Source of the DNA: Rugamonas rivuli
GTDB lineage: Bacteria; Pseudomonadota; Gammaproteobacteria; Burkholderiales; Burkholderiaceae_D
Assembly: GCF_009380165.1 (NCBI RefSeq)
Contig: NZ_WHUF01000003.1
Span: forward strand, 868,001 to 932,000
DNA: 64,000 nucleotides
Direction of reading: 5' to 3'
Made by a program: the position numbers and the translations under genes. Below the pieces are notes generated by a model. It was not told where the DNA came from and made no database searches. It saw only the letters and a program-made list of their open reading frames with translations. Each line of letters starts with the position of its first letter. Within the stretch, counting starts at the first letter, position 1. Of the stretch, positions 19,342-28,015 are shown piece after piece.

Positions 19342-20856
19342 ATGAAATCCCTGAAGAGATATACCCAGACCCTGGTCTGTTCCGTCGGCCTGCTTGCCGT
19401 AGCCCTGCTGGCCGGATGCGGCGGCGGTGGCGACCAGGGACGCGATCCCATACTCGGCCTGCCGGCCGCCACGCTGGTGTCGCTGGCCGTTACGCCGCCG
19501 GCGCCCGGCATCGCGCTGGGCGCGACGCAGCAGTTCAACGCCAACGCCACCTTCAGCGACGGCTCCACGCAAGCGGTAGTCGCCGCGTGGAGCTCCGCCA
19601 CGCCGGCCGTCGCCACCGTCGCCGCGGCCACCGGCCTGGCCACCGGCACCGGTGTCGGCAGCGCCGTCATCAGCGCCGCCTACAACGGCAAGACCGCATC
19701 GGCCACGCTGACCGTCACGCCGGCCGTGCTGCTGTCCATCGCCGTCACGCCGCAAGCGCCCACCGTGCAGATCGCCGCCACGCGCCAGCTGGCGGTGGTC
19801 GGCACCTACTCGGACAACACCACGCTTGACCTGACCGCCAGTTCGACCTTCGTGTCGGCAACGCCGGCCAGCGCCACCGTCAGCACCGGCGGCCTGGTCT
19901 CCGGTGTCGCGCTCGGCACTTCGGTGATCACCGCCACCAGCAACGGCAAGAGCGCCGCCACCACCGTCACGGTGCCCGCCGCCACGCTGACCAGCATCGC
20001 CGTCACGCCGGCCGCCGCCACCGTCCTGATCGGCGGCCAGCAGCAATTCGTCGCCACCGCCACCTACTCGGATAACAGCACCGCCTTCGTCACCGGCAGC
20101 GCCACCTGGACGTCGGCCAGCCCGTCGATCGCCACCATCGCCGGCAGCGGCATGGCGACCGGCGTCGCCGCCGGCACCGCCACCATCACCGCCACCGTCG
20201 GCGCCAAATCGGGCAGCGCCGCGCTGACGGTGTCCGCCATCGTGCTGCCGCCGGTCGCCCTGCCGGTTCCACTGGGCGGCGCCGCCAGCTTCGCGGTACT
20301 GGCCGGCACCTCGCTGACCAATAACGCCGGCGGCACCACGCTGATCACCGGCGATGTCGGCTCGCCTTCGCAGACCACCGATCCGACGCTGGCCGCCGGC
20401 TACACCAACTACAAATCCGGCGCCATCCTGTCCGGCGCGCTGGCCGATCTGCAAACCGCGATCAGCAACGCCAACGGCCGCAGCTGCGACGTCAGCTTTG
20501 CCGGCGGCGTCGATCTCGGCGGCCAGACCTTCGCACCGGGCGTGTACTGCTACGCCGGCGCCATCAACATCACCGGCACCATGACGCTGAGCGGTCCCGG
20601 CGTGTACATCTTCCGCACCGCACTGACGCTGAACTCGACCGCCAATTCCATCGTCGCCCTGAGCAACGGCGCCACCGCGGCCAATGTGAACTGGCTGCCG
20701 GTCGGCCCGACCACGCTGGGCGCCAACAGCGTCTTCAAAGGCACGATCCTCGGCCAGTCCGCCGCGATCACCGTCGGCGACAACACCACGCTGCTCAGCG
20801 GCCGCGTGCTGACCGCCGCCGCCGTCACGCTGCGCAACAACCAGATCACCAAATAA
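19342..20856 (+). CDS. Lipoprotein with three Big_2 domains and an ice-binding-like (DUF3494) domain
   Basis: The 504-residue protein has a lipobox LLAGC (lipidated Cys near residue 26) followed by a glycine run. Three tandem Ig-like Big_2 units cover roughly residues 40-125, 126-210 and 211-295, each opening with a SIAVTP-type strand and containing a TYSDN/TFSDG turn. The remainder is an ice-binding-like beta-solenoid: FAVLAGTSLTNNAGGT, GDVGSP, FAPGVYCYAG, GPGVYIFRT, and TLGANSVFKGTILGQ. The family includes true ice-binding proteins and adhesins. The stalk-and-tip plan suggests surface display. AAGGAAA precedes the ATG. Confidence 0.92.
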   Translation: MKSLKRYTQTLVCSVGLLAVALLAGCGGGGDQGRDPILGLPAATLVSLAVTPPAPGIALGATQQFNANATFSDGSTQAVVAAWSSATPAVATVAAATGLATGTGVGSAVISAAYNGKTASATLTVTPAVLLSIAVTPQAPTVQIAATRQLAVVGTYSDNTTLDLTASSTFVSATPASATVSTGGLVSGVALGTSVITATSNGKSAATTVTVPAATLTSIAVTPAAATVLIGGQQQFVATATYSDNSTAFVTGSATWTSASPSIATIAGSGMATGVAAGTATITATVGAKSGSAALTVSAIVLPPVALPVPLGGAASFAVLAGTSLTNNAGGTTLITGDVGSPSQTTDPTLAAGYTNYKSGAILSGALADLQTAISNANGRSCDVSFAGGVDLGGQTFAPGVYCYAGAINITGTMTLSGPGVYIFRTALTLNSTANSIVALSNGATAANVNWLPVGPTTLGANSVFKGTILGQSAAITVGDNTTLLSGRVLTAAAVTLRNNQITK

Positions 20857-20881
20857 ACGCTCACCTCTCAGGGACACCATC

Positions 20882-22027
20882 ATGACCATCGCAAAAAAAC
20901 TAGGAACACTGAGCGCGCTCGCGTGCGCCATGCTCGCCATGCAAGCCGCGCAAGCGGAAGAGCCTTTCGTCAATCCGGACTGGGCCAACAGCGCCTGGTA
21001 CCTGGGCGCGGGCGTCGGCCGCTCGCGCGCCAACATCGACCAGCAGCGCCTGACCAACAGCCTGCAAGCGAACGGCGCCACCGTCACCGCCTTCAACACG
21101 GACCAGCGCGACACCGGCTACAAGCTGTTTGTCGGCAAGCAGCTGAACCGCTACCTGGCGCTGGAGCTGGGTTACTTCGACCTGGGCCAGTTCGGCTTCG
21201 ACGCCACCACGTCCGGCAACGGCACGCTCAACGGCGAGGCCGGCTTCCGTGGCGCCAACCTGGACTTGCTGGCGCAACTGCCGCTGACCGAGCGCCTGTC
21301 GCTGCTGGGCCGGGTCGGTGCGAACTACGCCAAGACCAGCACGCATTTCGGCGGCAACCGCCTGGCGGCAGTGACCGGCCCCGATCATAGCGAACGCAAG
21401 CTCAACGCCAAGGCCGGCCTGGGCCTGGAATACAAACTGAGCGAAGCCCTGGCGCTGCGCGGCGAAGTGGAACGCTATCGCGTCAACGACGCCGTCGGCA
21501 ACCGTGGCGATGTCGACCTGTTGTCGGTCAGCCTGGTCTACAAGCTGGGCCGGCCGGCGCACAGCGCACCGGTCTACGTGCCGCCGCCGGCCGAGGCGGC
21601 GCCAGCGCCAGCGCCGGTGGTAACGCCGCTGCCACCACCGCCGCCGAAAGCGCCCCAGCCGACATCGGAGAAAGTATCGTTCGCCGCTGAAGCGCTGTTC
21701 GATTTCGACAACTCCGCCGTCAAGCCGGACGGCAAGGCCGCGCTGGACGACTTGCTGCTCAAGCTGCGAGGCATGGACACCGAGGTGATGGTGACTGTCG
21801 GCCATACCGACTCGGTGGGCGCCAGCGACTACAACCAGAAGCTGTCGCTGCGCCGCGCCGAAGCGGTCAAGGCCTACCTGGTGAGCAAGGGCGTGGACGC
21901 TACGCGCATCTACACCGAGGGCAAGGGCGAAACCCAGCCGCTGGCCGACAACCGCACAGCGGAAGGCCGCGCCAAGAACCGCCGCGTGACGGTTGAAGTG
22001 GTCGGCACCCGTACCGTCGCCAAGTAA
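20882..22027 (+). CDS. OmpA family outer-membrane protein
   Basis: A 381-residue protein with a signal peptide (LGTLSALACAMLAMQAAQA). An eight-strand OmpA-like barrel follows (WYLGAGVGRSRANID, GYKLFVGKQLNRYLALELGYF), then a proline/alanine hinge around residues 232-262, and a C-terminal peptidoglycan-binding OmpA domain (LFDFDNSAVKPDGKAALD, GHTDSVGASDYNQKLSLRRA, NRRVTVEV). It tethers the outer membrane to the wall. It starts 25 bp after the ice-binding-like gene, so both may be co-transcribed. Confidence 0.94.
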   Translation: MTIAKKLGTLSALACAMLAMQAAQAEEPFVNPDWANSAWYLGAGVGRSRANIDQQRLTNSLQANGATVTAFNTDQRDTGYKLFVGKQLNRYLALELGYFDLGQFGFDATTSGNGTLNGEAGFRGANLDLLAQLPLTERLSLLGRVGANYAKTSTHFGGNRLAAVTGPDHSERKLNAKAGLGLEYKLSEALALRGEVERYRVNDAVGNRGDVDLLSVSLVYKLGRPAHSAPVYVPPPAEAAPAPAPVVTPLPPPPPKAPQPTSEKVSFAAEALFDFDNSAVKPDGKAALDDLLLKLRGMDTEVMVTVGHTDSVGASDYNQKLSLRRAEAVKAYLVSKGVDATRIYTEGKGETQPLADNRTAEGRAKNRRVTVEVVGTRTVAK

Positions 22028-22052
22028 GCAAGCCAGGGCGGGACGCCCCTAC

Positions 22053-22079
22053 TATCCACGCTGCGGCAGAGCGTGGATA
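22053..22079. repeat. Perfect 10-bp hairpin between OmpA and YbaN genes
   Basis: TATCCACGCT (22053-22062) and AGCGTGGATA (22070-22079) are exact inverted repeats around GCGGCAG. GGGACGCCCC lies just upstream and GGGGCGGTTCCCC just downstream, giving a nested palindromic block. No T run follows, so it does not look like an intrinsic terminator; it may be a REP-type element or an mRNA 3'-end stabiliser. Confidence 0.6.
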
Positions 22080-22108
22080 ATGGGGCGGTTCCCCACCAGG
22101 CTGATTGC

Positions 22109-22477
22109 ATGAAAATATTCCTGAACCTGGTCGGCTGCCTGGCCATCGCTCTGGGCGTCCTCGGCATTTTTTTGCCGCTGCTGCCGACCACACCCTTTCT
22201 ACTACTGGCTTCCGCCTGCTTCGCACGCGGCTCGACCCGCATGCACCACTGGCTGCAGACCAACCGCGTCTTCGGCAAATACCTGCGCGACTACGAGAAC
22301 GGCCAGGGCATCCCGCTGCGCGGCAAGGTCTGGGTGCTGATCTTCATGTGGGCCTCGCTGGGCTATTCGATATGGCGCGTGGGTAAGCTGCCGTTGCAGA
22401 TCATGCTGGTGGCCATCGGTGTCGGCGTGACCATCTACCTGACCCGCTTCGTGCCTACCCTGCGCATCCCCAAGTAA
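22109..22477 (+). CDS. YbaN (DUF454) family inner-membrane protein
   Basis: A 122-residue membrane protein. Helix 1 is VGCLAIALGVLGIFLPLLPTTP, the family signature with LPTTPFLLLA; a basic cytosolic segment follows (FARGSTRMHHWL, GKYLRDYENG), then two more hydrophobic helices. DUF454 proteins are widespread with no firmly assigned role. The ATG at 22109 begins directly with the first membrane helix. Its stop is immediately followed by the stop of the convergent SDR gene. Confidence 0.9.
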   Translation: MKIFLNLVGCLAIALGVLGIFLPLLPTTPFLLLASACFARGSTRMHHWLQTNRVFGKYLRDYENGQGIPLRGKVWVLIFMWASLGYSIWRVGKLPLQIMLVAIGVGVTIYLTRFVPTLRIPK

Positions 22478-23236
22478 TTACGACGCCTGATTGGTCGGCA
22501 TCACGACGACCTGCTGCAGGTTCACGTGCTTGGGCTGCGTGGCCAGGAAACCGACCACCTCCGCCACGTCTTCCGGCTTCAGGAAGTTGATGGTTTGCTT
22601 CGCCCCTTCCAGCCATGCGATCGCGCCGGGGAACTGGAAGTGGCCTTGCAGTTCCGTGTCGGTGCAGCCCGGCTCGATCACCGACACGCGCACATTCTTC
22701 GGCCCCAGCTCCGCCCGCAGGTGGCGCGTCAGGTGGCTGACGTAGGCCTTGGTGGCGCTGTAGACGGCAAAGTAGGGATAGATGTTTTGCGCGGCGATCG
22801 ACGAGGTGTTGACCAGGTCGACCGTGGCGCCCGCCTCCGCCGACTTCAGCAGTTGCGGCACGAAGGCCGAGATCACGCGCATCGCGCCGGTGACGTTGAG
22901 GTCGATCTGCTGTTCCCATGGACCGGTCTCGCGCGCTTCAATTGCAGCGGGCAGCATCACGCCTGCGTTGTTGAAAACCAGGTTGGCCGGGCCCCAGCTT
23001 TGTTCGATGGTCGCTGCGGCCTTGTCGATCGATGCCTGGTCGGTGACGTCGACCGTCAATGCCATCGCGGTGCCGCCGGCTGCGCGGATCTCGGCGACCA
23101 GCTGTTCCAGCATGTCGCCACGGCGTGCCAGCACGGCGACCTTGGCGCCGCGTGCGGCCAGCAGTTTGGCGGTGGCGCGGCCGATGCCGCTGGAGGCGCC
23201 GGTGATGACGGCAACACGGTTCGATAATTGAGTCAT
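22478..23236 (-). CDS. Short-chain dehydrogenase/reductase
   Basis: A classical SDR of 252 residues. The NAD(P)-binding TGASSGIG is at residues 13-20, NNAG near residue 90, the catalytic Ser in NTSSIA, and YSATK (YxxxK) near residue 157. ARRGD after beta-strand 2 favours NADP. The substrate cannot be read from sequence. It lies downstream of a LysR-type gene on the same strand, with about 110 bp between them, and the regulator may act on it. Confidence 0.92.
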   Translation of the reverse strand: MTQLSNRVAVITGASSGIGRATAKLLAARGAKVAVLARRGDMLEQLVAEIRAAGGTAMALTVDVTDQASIDKAAATIEQSWGPANLVFNNAGVMLPAAIEARETGPWEQQIDLNVTGAMRVISAFVPQLLKSAEAGATVDLVNTSSIAAQNIYPYFAVYSATKAYVSHLTRHLRAELGPKNVRVSVIEPGCTDTELQGHFQFPGAIAWLEGAKQTINFLKPEDVAEVVGFLATQPKHVNLQQVVVMPTNQAS

Positions 23237-23346
23237 GGTAGTTCTCCTGTTGGTTAAGCGCCGGAAGCGCCGGCGACAGGTGAACTATAGGTGCGCAACC
23301 CCAACCGGAGTAGTCGCAAAACCCCGTTACAGTACCAACTTAAAGT

Positions 23347-24285
23347 TTACAAAGCGTGCTTGCGCAGCTCGGCGGCGGACAGGTAAAACTGCCCGCTGTC
23401 GCGCAGCCGCTCGACCGCGAAGTCGATAAAGCGCCGCACCCGGCCCGGCATGTCGGCGCGCTGGGCGAAGTACAGATACAAGCCCATGCGCTCACTGACA
23501 TGCTCGACCAGCAGCGGCTTCAGGCGCCCGTCGCGGATGGCGGCGGCGCCGTTGATGCTGTCGATCTGGCCGACGCCCATGCCGGCCAGCACCATGTGCA
23601 TTTCCGTGTCGGGGTCATTGCTCAGCAGGACGGTCTGCACGTGATGGAACACGACGCCGCCATCGACCTCGAATTCCCACGCCATCGCTCGGCCGCTGCC
23701 CGGCTGGCGGTAGCCGGTGCAGCGGTGCGCCTGCAAATCGTCCAGCGTGCGCGGCACGCCGTGGCGCTGCAAGTACCCGGGCGTGGCGCAGACGATCTGC
23801 TGCACCGGGAACAGGCGGCGGCTGACCACTTGCGCATCCGGCGCGTTGCCGCCTCGGAAGCCGACGTCGATGCGGTCGCCCACCAGGTCGGCGAAGCCGT
23901 CTTCCTGCAGCAGGTCGAACTGGATCAGCGGATAGCGTTGTTGGAACTCGGCCAGCAGAGGCGCCAGCATCTTGCGCGCCATCGAGCCCGAGGTGGCGAT
24001 GCGTATCATGCCCTCGTCTTCGCGCGCCGCGCTGCGGGCGCGGTTGAGCGCGCCGACCATGCCGTCCAGGCTGGGCTTGACCGACTCCAGCAGGCGCTGG
24101 CCTTCCTCGGTCAGCGAGCTGTTGCGGGTGGTGCGGTGGAACAGGCGCACGCCGAGGTGCTGCTCGAACTGGCGGATGGTTTTGCTGACGGCCTGCGGCG
24201 TGGTGCCCTGCGCTTCGGCGACCTTGTTGAAGCTGCCCAGTTCGGCGGCTCTGACGAAAGTCGAGATGGCGCGCAGTTCATCCAC
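23347..24285 (-). CDS. LysR family transcriptional regulator
   Basis: A 312-residue regulator with an N-terminal winged HTH ([20 protein letters not shown], then [28 protein letters not shown]) and a periplasmic-binding-protein-like effector domain. I chose the GTG at 24285, which begins [10 protein letters not shown] like relatives and overlaps the yaiI stop by 8 bp. A 38-codon extension within yaiI looks non-coding. The SDR gene directly downstream in the same orientation is the likeliest target. Confidence 0.9.
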   Translation of the reverse strand: MDELRAISTFVRAAELGSFNKVAEAQGTTPQAVSKTIRQFEQHLGVRLFHRTTRNSSLTEEGQRLLESVKPSLDGMVGALNRARSAAREDEGMIRIATSGSMARKMLAPLLAEFQQRYPLIQFDLLQEDGFADLVGDRIDVGFRGGNAPDAQVVSRRLFPVQQIVCATPGYLQRHGVPRTLDDLQAHRCTGYRQPGSGRAMAWEFEVDGGVVFHHVQTVLLSNDPDTEMHMVLAGMGVGQIDSINGAAAIRDGRLKPLLVEHVSERMGLYLYFAQRADMPGRVRRFIDFAVERLRDSGQFYLSAAELRKHAL

Positions 24286-24745
24286 GGCTGGCGGACTCGC
24301 GCTGGATCTTGCTGATGTGGCGGTCCAGGCTGTTGGCGAAGTTCTGCCGGTCGCCCTGGCTGAAGGCGGCCGGGCCGCCGGTGTCGACGCCGCTGCCACG
24401 CAGCTCGTCCATGAAGGCGCGCATGGTCAGCATCTGCGCGATGTTGTCGTCGGTGTAGAACTCGCCGCGCGGGTTGAGCGCGTAGCCGCCCTTCTTCAGC
24501 ACGTCCGAGGCCAGCGGGATGTCGCCGGTGACGACCAGGTCACCCGGTTCCAGCAGGCGCACGATTTCCTGGTCGGCCACGTCGGCGCCGGACGGCACTT
24601 GCACCGAACGGATGTGGCGCGACGGCGGCACCCGCAGCAGCTGGTTGGCCACCAGCGTGACTTGCAGCGGCACGCGGTCGGCCACGCGGTAGAGGATTTC
24701 CTTGATGACCGCCGGGCAGGCGTCGGCGTCGACCCAGATCTGCAT
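24278..24745 (-). CDS. YaiI/YqxD family protein (DUF188)
   Basis: A 155-residue protein with the family hallmarks: [16 protein letters not shown] at the N-terminus, [17 protein letters not shown] in the middle, and [20 protein letters not shown] near the C-terminus. The conserved acidic residues suggest a PIN-like nuclease fold, but no activity is firmly established. The ATG shares one base with the ruvB stop (TGATG), so it is translationally coupled to ruvB. Confidence 0.93.
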   Translation of the reverse strand: MQIWVDADACPAVIKEILYRVADRVPLQVTLVANQLLRVPPSRHIRSVQVPSGADVADQEIVRLLEPGDLVVTGDIPLASDVLKKGGYALNPRGEFYTDDNIAQMLTMRAFMDELRGSGVDTGGPAAFSQGDRQNFANSLDRHISKIQRESASRG

Positions 24746-25800
24746 CACAGATCCCACAGTTCGCCGTTGGGATTGGTGCGCGGCGGCGTGACGCCGAAGT
24801 GCTTGTACGCGGCCGGCGTGGCGACGCGGCCGCGCGGCGTGCGTTGCAGGAAGCCTTGCTGGATAAGGTAGGGTTCCAACACGTCCTCGATGGTGTCGGC
24901 CGCTTCGCCGATGGCCGCCGCCAGGTTGCCGATGCCGACCGGGCCGCCGCCGAACTTGTACAGCACCGCTTCGAGCAGCTTGCGGTCCATGACGTCGAAG
25001 CCGACGGTGTCGACGTCGAGCATGACCAGCGCGGCGTCGGCCACGGTCTTGGTGATGTCGCCGTTGCCTTTGACTTCGGCGTAGTCGCGCACGCGGCGCA
25101 GCAGGCGGTTGGCGATACGCGGCGTGCCGCGCGCGCGGCGTGCGATCTCGACCGCGCCGTCGGGAGCGATGTTGGCCTTCAGCAGTGCGGCGCTGCGCGT
25201 GACGATCTTGGTCAGTTCCTCGGTGTTGTAGAACTCCAGGCGGGCGACGATGCCGAAGCGGTCGCGCAGCGGATTGGTCAGCATGCCGGCGCGGGTGGTG
25301 GCGCCGACCAGCGTGAACGGTTGCAGGTCCAGCTTGACGGAGCGCGCGGCCGGGCCTTCGCCGATCATGATGTCGATCTGGTAGTCTTCCAGCGCCGGGT
25401 ACAGGATCTCCTCGACCACCGGCGACAAGCGGTGGATTTCATCGATGAACAGGACGTCGTTGGCTTCCAGGTTGGTCAGGATCGCGGCCAGGTCGCCGGG
25501 ACGTTCCAGCACCGGGCCGGAAGTCTGGCGCAGGTTCACGCCCATCTCGCGGGCGATGATGTTGGCCAGCGTGGTCTTGCCCAGGCCGGGCGGGCCGAAC
25601 AGCAGCGTGTGGTCGAGCGCTTCTTTGCGGTTGCGGGCGGCGGCGATGAAGATTTCCAGCTGGTCGCGGATCTTGGACTGGCCGACGTATTCATCGAGAT
25701 GCTTGGGCCGCAAGGCGCGCTCGATCGCCTCTTCATTCGGCGACGATGGCGCCGCGTCGATGATGCGTTGTTCGGTGAAGCTGTCGGTCTGGATGCTCAT
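24745..25800 (-). CDS. ruvB: Holliday junction branch migration ATPase
   Basis: AAA+ motor of the RuvABC resolvasome, driving branch migration with RuvA. The 351-residue protein has Walker [10 protein letters not shown] near residue 66, Walker [10 protein letters not shown] near residue 116, sensor 1 GATTRAG, the arginine finger in NPLRDRFGI, and the C-terminal winged helix ([13 protein letters not shown]). Unlike the usual ruvC-ruvA-ruvB order, two accessory genes separate it from ruvA. It starts 15 bp after the second of them. Confidence 0.97.
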   Translation of the reverse strand: MSIQTDSFTEQRIIDAAPSSPNEEAIERALRPKHLDEYVGQSKIRDQLEIFIAAARNRKEALDHTLLFGPPGLGKTTLANIIAREMGVNLRQTSGPVLERPGDLAAILTNLEANDVLFIDEIHRLSPVVEEILYPALEDYQIDIMIGEGPAARSVKLDLQPFTLVGATTRAGMLTNPLRDRFGIVARLEFYNTEELTKIVTRSAALLKANIAPDGAVEIARRARGTPRIANRLLRRVRDYAEVKGNGDITKTVADAALVMLDVDTVGFDVMDRKLLEAVLYKFGGGPVGIGNLAAAIGEAADTIEDVLEPYLIQQGFLQRTPRGRVATPAAYKHFGVTPPRTNPNGELWDL

Positions 25801-25815
25801 GCAGTTGCTGGTTGC

Positions 25816-26118
25816 CTAATCAAGTTTCGGTGGTGTTTGCAGTATGCGGGTGATGTAATTGTGTATCTGTCTTTTGCTTATCCTGAGTAGGCGCAGTTCC
25901 CGCTCAGTCAGCATACGGTAGGGAATACCATCCAATTCCGGTGGAGAGTCTATTTTCACCACCAGTGATTCTACCTTGCCTTCATCCATCAACTGCTTCC
26001 AAGCCCTCAATGATCCTTTCAGCCGTGCGAGCTCGACTGAGAAATCTGGCTTCTGACGCGGTAAGGGATTCGAATCCGAAGCCGAACCGCTGTCGCCACC
26101 AATATTCGATGTGTCCAT
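25816..26118 (-). CDS. Small protein of unknown function, overlapping the phosphoribosyltransferase gene
   Basis: I chose ATG 26118 because GGAGG stands 4 nt upstream; an in-frame ATG at 26148 has no SD. The 100-residue product has a Ser/Gly/Asp-rich N-terminus and a helical middle (VELARLKGSLRAWKQLMDEG). A C-terminal ERELRLLRISKRQIHNYI segment could be a small HTH or protein-contact helix pair. Its first 137 bp lie in another frame inside the phosphoribosyltransferase gene, which implies coupling. GC is lower than in the flanking ruv genes. No family is recognised. Confidence 0.65.
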   Translation of the reverse strand: MDTSNIGGDSGSASDSNPLPRQKPDFSVELARLKGSLRAWKQLMDEGKVESLVVKIDSPPELDGIPYRMLTERELRLLRISKRQIHNYITRILQTPPKLD

Positions 26119-26689
26119 GCTGCCTCCGTAGCTCTGAGAGTTTTGCATCCGTAAGGGCTAGCTCAGCCGAATAATCCCTGCCCCTTAAAACCGTCGCGCC
26201 TATGACACAGCCTTTCTGCGCAAGTATGTGACCTCGCAAATTAGCGAGAGTTCCGCCTTGTCCGAGGACGTCATCTACCAGCAAATAGTTTAGTCCAATT
26301 AAAACTCGACCACTGAAAATCACTTGGCGTTGCAGCCGTTCGTATCCGCTTGCACCAGCGTGTTTCAGCTTATTTGCCTGAACTATCCTACGCTCCCAGG
26401 GCCACCGCAGAAGAGCAGAGATAGTCCTCGCCATCGCATCGGGGATGACGCTGACACCAGACGCCTCCGTCGTACGCACACTGACCAATACAGGGGCTTG
26501 CGCATCAAAACGCTTCCAAAGTTGCTCCAGCACTGGAAAGGAAATCGCGTCGGCAACCAATTCCATGGCCGCCCACGTATCTCCTGCCGTGGCTGCTGGA
26601 TAAGCATGGTGCATCTTGACGAAATTCTCCGACGCGTGAATGTAGACGGGTGGGAAGTGGTTCCAGGGAAAGCGTATCGCTTGGTCCAT
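25982..26689 (-). CDS. Putative phosphoribosyltransferase inserted between ruvA and ruvB
   Basis: The 235-residue product carries a type I phosphoribosyltransferase PRPP loop: hydrophobic strand plus LLVDDVLGQGGT at residues 136-147. Upstream, residues about 78-110 (SVIPDAMARTISALL, QANKLKHAG) resemble the PRTase hood and flexible loop regions. It is not one of the standard purine or pyrimidine salvage enzymes I can name. It is encoded at roughly 50 percent GC by eye, between ruvA (68 bp upstream) and ruvB. The ATG has GGAG 9 nt upstream. Confidence 0.75.
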   Translation of the reverse strand: MDQAIRFPWNHFPPVYIHASENFVKMHHAYPAATAGDTWAAMELVADAISFPVLEQLWKRFDAQAPVLVSVRTTEASGVSVIPDAMARTISALLRWPWERRIVQANKLKHAGASGYERLQRQVIFSGRVLIGLNYLLVDDVLGQGGTLANLRGHILAQKGCVIGATVLRGRDYSAELALTDAKLSELRRQHGHIEYWWRQRFGFGFESLTASEARFLSRARTAERIIEGLEAVDG

Positions 26690-26757
26690 GATCGGCAGCT
26701 CCGCTTGGCTCGATGGTCGAGCTTAGGCGGAGCCGCTTGCGATTCGATTGAGGCGTA

Positions 26758-27336
26758 TCAGCCTTTGGACAGCGCCTTCAGTGCTTGCTTGATGCCGTCC
26801 GAAACGCCGCTGCCGGCGGGGACGGTCTTCAGTGCCAGCAAGGCTTCCTTGTCGGAATAGCCCAGCGCCAGCAGCGCGTTCAGGATATCGGATTGCGAGT
26901 CCGGCACGGCGTGCGCGCCGCCGGCGCCGATGTCCGCGCCCAGCTTGCCTTTCAGTTCCAACAGCAAACGCTCGGCCGTCTTCTTGCCGATGCCCGGCAC
27001 CTTGACCAGGCGGCCCGATTCCTGCAACGTCACCGCCTGCGCCAGGTCGGCGATCGACATGCCCGACAAAATCGACAGCGCGGTGCGCGCGCCGACACCG
27101 GTGATCTTGATCAGCTGGCGAAACACCGCCCGCTCCTCGGCGTTGCCGAAGCCGAACAGCAGATGCGCGTCCTCGCGGATCGCCTGGTGCGTGAACAGCA
27201 CCACTTTCTCGCCCACGCCGGGCAGGTTGTAGAAAGTGCTCATCGACACATCGACTTCGTAGCCGACGCCGCCGCAGTCAACCAGCAGTTGCGGCGGATT
27301 TTTTTCAAGCAGAATACCGGAGAGACGACCGATCAT
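26758..27336 (-). CDS. ruvA: Holliday junction branch migration protein RuvA
   Basis: Binds four-way junctions and loads RuvB. The 192-residue protein starts [16 protein letters not shown] (OB domain). It has the two helix-hairpin-helix motifs ([33 protein letters not shown]) and a C-terminal domain III ([20 protein letters not shown]) that contacts RuvB. It begins 27 bp after ruvC. Confidence 0.97.
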   Translation of the reverse strand: MIGRLSGILLEKNPPQLLVDCGGVGYEVDVSMSTFYNLPGVGEKVVLFTHQAIREDAHLLFGFGNAEERAVFRQLIKITGVGARTALSILSGMSIADLAQAVTLQESGRLVKVPGIGKKTAERLLLELKGKLGADIGAGGAHAVPDSQSDILNALLALGYSDKEALLALKTVPAGSGVSDGIKQALKALSKG

Positions 27337-27363
27337 CGTATTAAGGCCTTTAAAGAGGGAGGT

Positions 27364-27924
27364 TTAGCCGACCAGGCGGCCGTTTTTCATGCGCAGGCCG
27401 GCCAGCGGACCGCGCGCGGCCGTGGTCGTGCCCTGGTCGGCGCCGGCGATCAAGGTCAGCGTTTCGCGGCTGTGCGCGTGGCAGATGGCGACACCGAGCG
27501 CATCGGCGGCATCGGTGCCGGGCAGACCGGGCAGCGACAACAGCCGCGCCACCATGTCCTGCACCTGCGCCTTGACCGCGCGCCCCGTGCCCACCACCGC
27601 CTGCTTGACCTGCGTCGGCGAATACTCGGCTACGCTCAAATCGGCCGACACCAGCGCGCAGATGGCTGCGCCGCGGGCCTGACCCAGCAGCAAAGTCGAT
27701 TGTGGATTGACGTTGACGAACACCTGCTCGATGGCGGCGTAGTCGGGTTGGTAGGTGCGGGCCACTTCGGCCACGCCGTCCAGGATCACCTTGAGGCGGG
27801 TGGGCAGATCCCCCTCGCCACTCTTGATGGTGCCGGAAGCGATGTAGCGCAGCTTGGCACCCTGCTTGTGGATGACGCCAAAGCCGGTCGTGCGCAAGCC
27901 GGGGTCGATGCCTAGAATAATCAT
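27364..27924 (-). CDS. ruvC: Crossover junction endonuclease RuvC
   Basis: Cuts Holliday junctions symmetrically. The 186-residue RNase H-fold enzyme has its four metal-binding acids visible: Asp in LGIDPG, Glu in AIEQVF, and the pair of Asp in [11 protein letters not shown]. The ATG at 27924 begins MIILGIDPG, as in relatives. A strong terminator upstream separates it from purH, so ruvC likely has its own promoter in the short gap. Confidence 0.96.
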   Translation of the reverse strand: MIILGIDPGLRTTGFGVIHKQGAKLRYIASGTIKSGEGDLPTRLKVILDGVAEVARTYQPDYAAIEQVFVNVNPQSTLLLGQARGAAICALVSADLSVAEYSPTQVKQAVVGTGRAVKAQVQDMVARLLSLPGLPGTDAADALGVAICHAHSRETLTLIAGADQGTTTAARGPLAGLRMKNGRLVG

Positions 27925-27960
27925 TCCCGGATTGTAACCGGGAACATTGAATGCTGTATA

Positions 27961-27999
27961 TAAAAACAGTGCGGCGGATCCGCAGATCCGCCGCACTGT
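27961..27999 (-). terminator. Intrinsic terminator after purH
   Basis: Perfect 15-bp arms, ACAGTGCGGCGGATC (27966-27980) and GATCCGCCGCACTGT (27985-27999), with a 4-nt loop. On the minus strand it is followed by TTTTTATATA, and it lies 17 bp after the purH stop. Confidence 0.93.
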
Positions 28000-28015
28000 G
28001 CATGCTACCTAGGTC

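Noticed and set aside
24286..24399. N-terminal extension of the LysR gene
   Set aside because: It lies within yaiI, is Ala/Ser/Thr/Arg-rich, and would put 38 residues before the HTH.
26055..26085. GGATTCGAATCC, resembling a tRNA T-arm
   Set aside because: No acceptor, D or anticodon stem around it; it lies inside the overlapping coding region. A tRNA-fragment attachment site cannot be supported.
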